A stretch of DNA of 11,870 nucleotides from Planctomycetaceae bacterium (GTDB lineage: Bacteria; Planctomycetota; Planctomycetia; Pirellulales; Pirellulaceae), in the NCBI GenBank assembly GCA_003506095.1, contig DNWZ01000781.1:1-11870 (forward strand), given 5' to 3'. The stretch's first letter is position 1. The number at the start of each line of letters is the position of its first letter. The position numbers and the translations under genes are program-made. Below are positions 6,705 to 11,870 of the stretch, piece after piece. The notes under the pieces were generated by a model. It saw nothing but the letters and a program-made list of their open reading frames with translations, ran no database searches and was not told the origin of the DNA.

Positions 6705-6939
6705 ATTACCTTGGATGGGCAAAAAACCGGCGGTCGCAGGACCAATAGGGTGGCGAATTGCTCGCTTGGAGCAACCTTGCTGGTTAAACTGGTAGTGCGG
6801 ATCAGCTTTGGGTGCGTGGCCGAGAAGAAGTCGGCGAAAATCTCGATTTTTGGGTACCCTCTGCTTCCGCCCCGCGTTTATAGGTTGATCACGCCGCCGG
6901 GGGCGTCAAATCGAAGCGACTACTCCAACTGCTAATCCG

Positions 6940-8610
6940 ATGCGAACTTTCCACACATCGACCCTTTTAGTCGGCACCTTTCTGGCTTGTGCTGCGACAT
7001 TCGCTGGCAAGTCGGCTTGTGCCGCGGAACCGACGTTGCCGCCTCAGGTGGCCGAAATCAATGCGGCAATTGAGCAGCAATGGCGAGACTATGAAATCAA
7101 GCCGGCGCCCGATGCCGATGACGCGACTTGGTGTCGCCGTGTTTATTTGGACGTGATCGGTCGGATTCCGAACATGAAGGAACTGGAACAGTTCGTTCAG
7201 GATCGTTCGAAAGACAAGCGAGCCAAGCTGGTCGAAATGTTGCTGGAGGATGATCGCTATGCCGAGGAATACGCTGGGCACTGGGCGACCGTTTGGGCAA
7301 ACATCTTGATCGGTCGCAGCGGAGGTCAGGAACGTGATTCATTGACCAGTCGCGATGGAATGATGAAGTACCTTCGTGACACGTTTGCCGCAAATAAACC
7401 GTACAACCAAATGGTTTATGAGTTAGTTACAGCGGAAGGTTCGACCAAACCCGGCACAGAAGGTTTTAACGGCGCGACGAACTTTTTGGCGGATAAGGTA
7501 AATGCCGAAGACGCCGTGCTAGCGACCAGCAGCACGTCGCGAATTTTCCTTGGCCTGCAGGTGCAATGCACTCAATGCCACAATCATCCGTTCAACCAAT
7601 GGAAGCAGCAGCGTTTTTGGGACTTCAATGCGTTCTTCCGCCAGACGCGTGCTTTGCGTCGGTTTGTTTCCGGCACCAACGATGTCGATCACGCAGAACT
7701 GGTGAACGAAGACTTTGCCGGCCAGGCAAACGATCCAAGCGACGCCTTGATTTTCTATGAACTGCGAAATGGCTTGGTGAAGTCTGCTTATCCAGTGTTT
7801 ATTGATGACACAGCGATCGGAACGAGCGGATATGTCAGCGAGGTCAACCGGCGACAGGAGCTGGGACGTTTGATGATGGAAAGTCCGTACTTGGACAAGA
7901 TGATGGTGAACCGTTTTTGGGCTCATTTTTTGGGTCATGCGTTTACCAAGCCGGTGGATGATTTAGGTCCGCATAATGTTCCGACGCACCCTGATTTGTT
8001 GGAGTATTTGGGGACTGAAGTCCGCAAGAACAGTCATGATGTGAAGGAGCTGATCCGTTGGATCACGCTCAGCCGGCCTTACCAATTGAGTGCTCGGCAC
8101 ACGACCATCAATGAGGTGGACGATCCGTCAGTCGGTGAAACGCCCAAGTTTTCTCACTTCTATTTACGTCAGATGTCGGCTGAGCAGCTTTATCAGTCGA
8201 TGGTGACGGCCAGTGGTGCGACAGCAGCGGGCAGTTATGAGCGTCAGGAACAACAAAGACGCCAGTGGTTGCAGCAGTTTGTGGTTGCGTTTGGCACCGA
8301 TGAAGGTGACGAAGCGACAACTTTCAACGGCTCGATTCCCCAGGCTTTGATGTTGTTCAATGGCGAATTGACCAACCAGGCGATCAGTGATCGCGATGGC
8401 GGGTTTATCAAACGAGTCATGGCAGAAAACAAGGCTCCACGGGACCGGGTCAATCACCTGTTTCTAGCGGGTCTTGCTCGCCGTCCCACACGGGACGAGG
8501 GGACGATTGCTACGAAATTGCTCGTTGCCCGCGGTGGGAACGAGGTCGCGATGCTGCAGGACATGTGGTGGGCGATCATCAACAGCAACGAATTTATTAT
8601 GCAACACTAA
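6940..8610 (+). CDS. Secreted DUF1549 / DUF1553 (PSCyt2-PSD1) protein with CXXCH motif
   Basis: This 556-residue exported protein belongs to a family strongly expanded in Planctomycetes, with no settled biochemical role. A Sec signal peptide occupies about residues 1-29 (hydrophobic core, ACAAEP cleavage region). The DUF1549/PSCyt2 domain (about 38-237) shows 'IKPAPDADDATWCRRVYLDVIGRIP' features and the motif CTQCHNHPF (210-218), a CXXCH that could attach c-type haem. DUF1553/PSD1 (about 305-553) includes YLDKMMVNRFWAHFLG (317-332), HPDLLEYLG (350-358) and FLAGLARRPT (508-517). It lacks the additional N-terminal PSCyt1 cytochrome domain and carbohydrate-binding modules of many longer relatives, so it is a compact member. 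The ATG has no Shine-Dalgarno sequence. The DUF1501 gene starts 17 bases after its stop, the classic pairing, so the two are very likely co-transcribed and act together outside the cytoplasm. Confidence 0.92.
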   Translation: MRTFHTSTLLVGTFLACAATFAGKSACAAEPTLPPQVAEINAAIEQQWRDYEIKPAPDADDATWCRRVYLDVIGRIPNMKELEQFVQDRSKDKRAKLVEMLLEDDRYAEEYAGHWATVWANILIGRSGGQERDSLTSRDGMMKYLRDTFAANKPYNQMVYELVTAEGSTKPGTEGFNGATNFLADKVNAEDAVLATSSTSRIFLGLQVQCTQCHNHPFNQWKQQRFWDFNAFFRQTRALRRFVSGTNDVDHAELVNEDFAGQANDPSDALIFYELRNGLVKSAYPVFIDDTAIGTSGYVSEVNRRQELGRLMMESPYLDKMMVNRFWAHFLGHAFTKPVDDLGPHNVPTHPDLLEYLGTEVRKNSHDVKELIRWITLSRPYQLSARHTTINEVDDPSVGETPKFSHFYLRQMSAEQLYQSMVTASGATAAGSYERQEQQRRQWLQQFVVAFGTDEGDEATTFNGSIPQALMLFNGELTNQAISDRDGGFIKRVMAENKAPRDRVNHLFLAGLARRPTRDEGTIATKLLVARGGNEVAMLQDMWWAIINSNEFIMQH

Positions 8611-8615
8611 CCGGC

Positions 8616-8620
8616 AAGGA
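8616..8620 (+). promoter_or_regulatory. Ribosome binding site deciding the DUF1501 start
   Basis: AAGGA lies seven bases before the ATG at 8628. It favours this start over the in-frame GTG at 8565, which sits inside the upstream gene and would bury the Tat signal. Confidence 0.6.
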
Positions 8621-8627
8621 TTTTCTA

Positions 8628-9923
8628 ATGAACTACTCTGCTTTTTCGACTCCGGCCGGGATGTCCCGCCGACATTTTGCCAAGCACATGGCCGGTTCGG
8701 CCGCAATCGCGTCGACCGCGTTTACCTTTGGAAATGCGATCGCCGCCAATGCGGACCAACTGCGTAAGAATCGCAAGTCGGCGATTTTGCTGTGGATGGG
8801 TGGTGGCCCGTCGACAATCGACTTGTGGGACCTCAAGCCTGGTGCACCGACCGGCGGTTCTTTCCGGCCGATCAGCACCACGGGTGATATGCAAATCAGT
8901 GAACATCTGCCGATGATGGCTCAGCAGATGAAGCACATGTCGATCGTGCGTTCGATGTCGACTCGTGAAGCGGACCACAACCGTGGGCGTTACTACATGC
9001 ACACCGGTTATGTGCCCAATCCGAATATCGAACATCCAAGCTATGGTTCGGTGATCGCACATGAACTGATCAGCCAACGTCCTGACCTGCAGATTCCGCC
9101 ATTCGTCGCCGTTGGTGGTGCTGGTGCTGGCCCGGGCTTTCTGGGCATGGCTTGGGCACCGTTTTCGGTAACCAGCAATGGTCGGATTCGCAACTTGGAT
9201 ATGAAGATCGACGACAAGCGTTTGATGCAACGCGTCGCGGCTCTTGACTTGATCGAGAGCGGCTTTGTCAAGCAAACACGTCCCGGTGCGGCCGGCGCCG
9301 GCAGTCCCGCTGGTGAACACCAGAAGGTGCTTCGCAAGACACTCGACTTGATGACCAGCGATCAGATGAAGGCATTTAAGGTTGAGCAAGAGCCGGAAGA
9401 GATCAAGCAACGCTACGGCACAACGGGATTCGGCCAAGGGTGCCTGTTGGCACGACGCCTGGTCGAAGCCGGTGTTCCGTTCGTCGAAGTCGACTTGGGC
9501 GGCTGGGACAATCACGACGGCATCTTCGCAACTCTTGCTGATCGTAAGTTGCCCGAATTGGATAAAGCGATGAGCGCTTTGGTCGAAGACCTGGCTCAAC
9601 GTGAATTGCTGCAGGACACCGCGATCATTTGGATGGGTGAGTTCGGACGTACACCGCGAATTAACCAAGGTGGTGGCCGCGATCACTGGGCTCGATCGTG
9701 GTCCGTGGTAGCAGGCGGTGCCGGTTTGAAGGGCGGCTTGGCTGTCGGTCAAACCAGCAGCGACGGCACCGAAGTGGAGTCGGAACCATTCAGCGCAGAA
9801 GATTTGATGGCGACCGTTTGCAAGGGGCTGGGTATTTCACTGGAAACCACCTACACTTCGAAAAATGGTCGTCCGATGAAGATTGCTGGTGGTGGCAAGC
9901 TGATTCAGGAGTTGCTGGCGTAG
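8628..9923 (+). CDS. DUF1501 protein, Tat-exported, alkaline phosphatase/sulfatase-like fold
   Basis: From the ATG at 8628 the protein is 431 residues long. It opens with a twin-arginine signal, MSRRHFAKHMAG (residues 12-23) followed by an Ala/Ser/Thr-rich hydrophobic stretch to about 41, so it is exported folded. DUF1501 (about 47-428) shows the family landmarks LLWMGGGPSTIDLWDLKPG (54-72), GGWDNHDGIF (291-300), WMGEFGRTPRIN (335-346), GRDHW (350-354) and VVAGGAGLKGG (360-370). DUF1501 proteins relate to the alkaline phosphatase/sulfatase superfamily; the conserved Asp, His and Glu residues look like a metal site, but substrates are unknown. It follows the DUF1549/DUF1553 gene by 17 bases, the usual partner. 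An alternative upstream GTG (8565) would overlap that gene and is unlikely. Naming is confident; function is not known. Confidence 0.93.
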   Translation: MNYSAFSTPAGMSRRHFAKHMAGSAAIASTAFTFGNAIAANADQLRKNRKSAILLWMGGGPSTIDLWDLKPGAPTGGSFRPISTTGDMQISEHLPMMAQQMKHMSIVRSMSTREADHNRGRYYMHTGYVPNPNIEHPSYGSVIAHELISQRPDLQIPPFVAVGGAGAGPGFLGMAWAPFSVTSNGRIRNLDMKIDDKRLMQRVAALDLIESGFVKQTRPGAAGAGSPAGEHQKVLRKTLDLMTSDQMKAFKVEQEPEEIKQRYGTTGFGQGCLLARRLVEAGVPFVEVDLGGWDNHDGIFATLADRKLPELDKAMSALVEDLAQRELLQDTAIIWMGEFGRTPRINQGGGRDHWARSWSVVAGGAGLKGGLAVGQTSSDGTEVESEPFSAEDLMATVCKGLGISLETTYTSKNGRPMKIAGGGKLIQELLA

Positions 9924-9932
9924 AGCCGCGAC

Positions 9933-9952
9933 AGGCCGATATTCCACGGCCT
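9933..9952 (+). terminator. Hairpin between the DUF1501 gene and the sigma factor gene
   Basis: AGGCCG (9933-9938) and CGGCCT (9947-9952) form a perfect 6-base stem with an 8-base loop, ten bases after the DUF1501 stop. Without a following T-run it could be a weak terminator, an attenuator or an mRNA-stability element within a longer transcript. The 58-base gap holds no clear promoter. Confidence 0.33.
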
Positions 9953-9981
9953 TCGCGTCTCGTGCGGCATGAGCACCCTCT

Positions 9982-10515
9982 GTGAGTGATGAAGAAGCCG
10001 AGCCGCACCGCTCAGCGGAAGATTTAATCCGCCGCCACCAGGTCGGTGTGTGGCGGTATTTGCGAATGCTCGGTTGCGATGAGTCGTTAGCTGATGATTT
10101 GACTCAGGAAACCTTACTCAAGGTTCTCTGTCGAGACGAGTTTACGCAGCATAGCGATCACGCGACCGCGTCTTACCTGAGGCGAACCGCTCATAATCTT
10201 TTGATTTCGTACCATCGCAAAGGTGGTCGAACCAAAACGACGATTACATCGGACCCACTGGACGAAATTTGGAACCGCTGGGCAGGTCGTGACCTCAGCG
10301 GTGATGAAACTCTAGACCGGTTGAAAGTTTGCATGGAGTCGCTTACCGACAGGGCTCGACTAGCCCTAAAAATGAGATTCGCAGACGAGGCCAGTAGGGC
10401 GGAGATCGCTGCGGCGCTTGATATTACTGAACATGGTGCCCGAAACTTGATGCAACGGGCCAAAATACAGCTTCGGGAATGTGTCCAGAGCAAGATGAGT
10501 GGAACTGAGTTTTGA
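9982..10515 (+). CDS. ECF-type RNA polymerase sigma factor
   Basis: This 177-residue sigma-70 family protein has only regions 2 and 4, as ECF sigma factors do. Region 2 (about residues 13-82) reads HQVGVWRYLRMLGCDESLADDLTQETLLKVL, then YLRRTAHNLLISYHRK, which recognises the -10 element and core polymerase. Region 4 (about 111-167) has ESLTDRARLALKMRF and the helix-turn-helix EIAAALDITEHGARNLMQRAKIQL for the -35 element. The GTG at 9982 is the only plausible start: an in-frame stop lies at 9970 and no good ATG is near. There is no Shine-Dalgarno sequence. Its stop overlaps the next gene's ATG (TGATG), and that gene encodes a single-pass membrane protein, the typical sigma/anti-sigma arrangement. 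Its targets cannot be read from the sequence; the DUF1549/DUF1501 pair 58 bases upstream is an obvious candidate by proximity. Confidence 0.92.
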   Translation: MSDEEAEPHRSAEDLIRRHQVGVWRYLRMLGCDESLADDLTQETLLKVLCRDEFTQHSDHATASYLRRTAHNLLISYHRKGGRTKTTITSDPLDEIWNRWAGRDLSGDETLDRLKVCMESLTDRARLALKMRFADEASRAEIAAALDITEHGARNLMQRAKIQLRECVQSKMSGTEF

Positions 10516-11870
10516 TGAGCAACAATCCTGACCCTCAATCGCAACCGCCGGTCCAATGGTCCGACGCGGATGACCGGGCGATGGATGCGCTCTTGAAAGA
10601 GTTGTTCCGCCACGGCGGCGGTGTGCCGTTTGCTAGCCAAGTCGAGTCAGAAGAACGTTTATCGGTCGGACCGCGAGATTTCACCAACGAGATTTTGGTT
10701 CGGTTGCATCAGTCCCGCAGGTCCACAGGCGGTAGCGGTACGAACCGAGTCCATAAGCCGACTGTCGCGGAAAAGCGAAACGGAGTTGTGCTCGCGTTTC
10801 GTCTGCTGGCCCTCTTAGCCGCTTCGGTACTCGCATTGGTCGCTGTTCGCGTTTGGAAACACAATGCAGAACAACCGGCAGTTGCATTCAACGGGTCACA
10901 ACAAGCGGGTGAGCGTGGCGATTCACCGCCAGGGCAATCATCCAGTCACGACCATGCCGTCGCGGCGCCACGGCCGAGTGATCTAGCAAAAATCACGCCC
11001 GAAGCCGCGAAATCCGATTCGGCCAGCAGACCTCGCAAAGAGCCGATTGTTCTGAGCTTGGATAATTCGGCCGCAGAGGCCAGCAGGGGCTCTGGCGTAG
11101 CCGAAACGGCAATGCTTCCTGCTGGCACGAGTGATCAAAATCCACCGGCAAGCAATCGAACGGCGTCTTTGCAAAAGGCTAGCTTACAAGATTTTGATCG
11201 CCAGTTTTTAACCTATTGGAAATCAATTGGGGTCACGCCTGCTCCGGCGGTTGATGAAACGACGTTAGCAAACCGCATCGCGGATCGCTTCGGATTTCGT
11301 CCAGGCGTGGGCGACGCTCGAGGTGCAAACGTTGTTGGAAGCGGGGCGAACAGCGTTGGCCAAGTGATTCAAGAACTCGCTTCAAAGGAATTGTTTTCAA
11401 CGCAGTTGCAAAGCCAATTGCTTGCCGAGCGTTTGGTCAAACAGTTGGCGATGGGGTTAAGCTTAAGCGACCAACGCCAAGAACAATTGGTTGCCAGCGC
11501 AGCGAAGGTGATTCAATCTGGCGGTCGGTTCGACCAATGGATCAGCGATTGGGTTGCTTCGGAGACGATACCAATTGAATCACCTGGGTCGTCGACTGCA
11601 AAAGCAGCAACGATGGGCGAATGGGTCGCCGGTCGAGTTATAGGTGCAGATGTCGGTTGTGCTCGCTGTCACGATTCGCCCATTGACAGCCGCTTCAACC
11701 AGCATGATTTCTGGGCTGTTGCGGCTCTGTTCGCACCGGCACAGACCGAATCACTTTTTTATGAAATGCGAGACGGTCGTCAAAGGGTTGTTTCGCCTAG
11801 CGCCCCCAAGCGATGGCTCGGGTTGCGTCAACAACCTGGCCAGCGAGACGCGGATGATGCTTTGCGTATC
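10515..11870 (+). CDS. Membrane-anchored DUF1549-like (CXXCH) protein, putative anti-sigma factor (3' partial)
   Basis: The frame runs without a stop from the ATG at 10515, overlapping the sigma-factor stop by one base, to the window end (452 codons). A charged cytoplasmic head (1-88) includes DALLKELF (24-31) and PRDFTNEILVRLH (53-65). One transmembrane helix follows (about 90-114), then a Ser/Pro/Ala-rich linker (about 118-222). The outer part resembles a divergent DUF1549/PSCyt2 domain: FLTYWKSIGVTPAPAVDETTL (231-251) parallels the family's opening, CARCHDSP (382-389) is a CXXCH, DFWAVAALF (398-406) and FYEMRDG (415-421) match the equivalent order in the protein at 6940 (CTQCHNHP, RFWDFNAFF, FYELRNG). 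A DUF1553 part probably follows beyond the window. The head lacks the zinc HxxxCxxC motif of common anti-sigma factors. Anti-sigma function rests on gene order and topology; haem binding is an inference from CXXCH. Confidence 0.8.
   Translation, partial: MSNNPDPQSQPPVQWSDADDRAMDALLKELFRHGGGVPFASQVESEERLSVGPRDFTNEILVRLHQSRRSTGGSGTNRVHKPTVAEKRNGVVLAFRLLALLAASVLALVAVRVWKHNAEQPAVAFNGSQQAGERGDSPPGQSSSHDHAVAAPRPSDLAKITPEAAKSDSASRPRKEPIVLSLDNSAAEASRGSGVAETAMLPAGTSDQNPPASNRTASLQKASLQDFDRQFLTYWKSIGVTPAPAVDETTLANRIADRFGFRPGVGDARGANVVGSGANSVGQVIQELASKELFSTQLQSQLLAERLVKQLAMGLSLSDQRQEQLVASAAKVIQSGGRFDQWISDWVASETIPIESPGSSTAKAATMGEWVAGRVIGADVGCARCHDSPIDSRFNQHDFWAVAALFAPAQTESLFYEMRDGRQRVVSPSAPKRWLGLRQQPGQRDADDALRI

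Noticed and set aside
8565..8627. Upstream GTG start for the DUF1501 protein
   Set aside because: It would overlap the DUF1549/DUF1553 gene and move the twin-arginine signal inward. AAGGA at 8616-8620 is correctly placed for the ATG at 8628.
8625..9752. Long minus-strand open frame (375 codons) opposite the DUF1501 gene
   Set aside because: It lies wholly antisense to a gene with clear family motifs and a Tat signal. Its protein is His/Arg/Thr-rich with no recognisable domain, as expected for a shadow frame in GC-rich DNA.
1..11870. tRNA genes, CRISPR arrays, insertion sequences or prophage parts
   Set aside because: No cloverleaf-like sequence, regularly spaced repeats, transposase or integrase reading frames, or terminal inverted repeats were seen on either strand.

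Overview
The window looks like chromosomal DNA from a planctomycete, probably of the Pirellula/Rhodopirellula type. The strongest evidence is the pair at 6940-9923: a secreted DUF1549/DUF1553 protein (PSCyt2 plus PSD1, with a CXXCH motif) followed by a Tat-exported DUF1501 protein. This pairing is greatly expanded in Planctomycetes. Moderate-to-high GC, many genes without a Shine-Dalgarno sequence, and an ECF sigma factor beside PSCyt-type genes all fit. No tRNA, rRNA, CRISPR array or insertion sequence was seen. Ten protein genes were found; the first and last are cut by the window edges.

Layout. (1) 2-2762, plus strand: a tightly overlapping operon with the tail of an ABC-type ATPase of the MCE/Mla lipid-transport kind, a membrane-anchored MlaD-like MCE protein, and a TPR-like lipoprotein. 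The ATPase fragment has lost its signature, Walker B and H-loop residues. (2) 2788-4832, minus strand: dcd (dCTP deaminase family), then a GlcD-type FAD oxidase overlapping it by one base. (3) 4981-5772, plus strand: a stand-alone Lon N-terminal-domain protein, divergent from dcd across a 148-base gap that carries inverted repeats. (4) 5984-6652, plus strand: folE, GTP cyclohydrolase I. (5) 6940-9923, plus strand: the DUF1549/DUF1553 and DUF1501 pair. (6) 9982-11870, plus strand: an ECF sigma factor overlapping by one base an open-ended gene. That gene encodes a cytoplasmic head, one transmembrane helix, a long linker, and a divergent DUF1549-like domain with its own CXXCH.

How the parts may work together. 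Region 1 is a trans-envelope lipid-handling module with an unusual ATPase and accessory lipoprotein. Region 6 has the architecture of a sigma/anti-sigma pair in which the outer sensing part comes from the same family as the secreted protein encoded just upstream. It is the best candidate here for an undescribed system: a CXXCH-bearing, membrane-anchored DUF1549 protein controlling an ECF sigma factor, possibly governing the DUF1549/DUF1501 genes. Regions 2-4 are mostly housekeeping (nucleotide, hydroxyacid and folate/pterin metabolism), although the dCTP deaminase has altered residues in its active-site loop.
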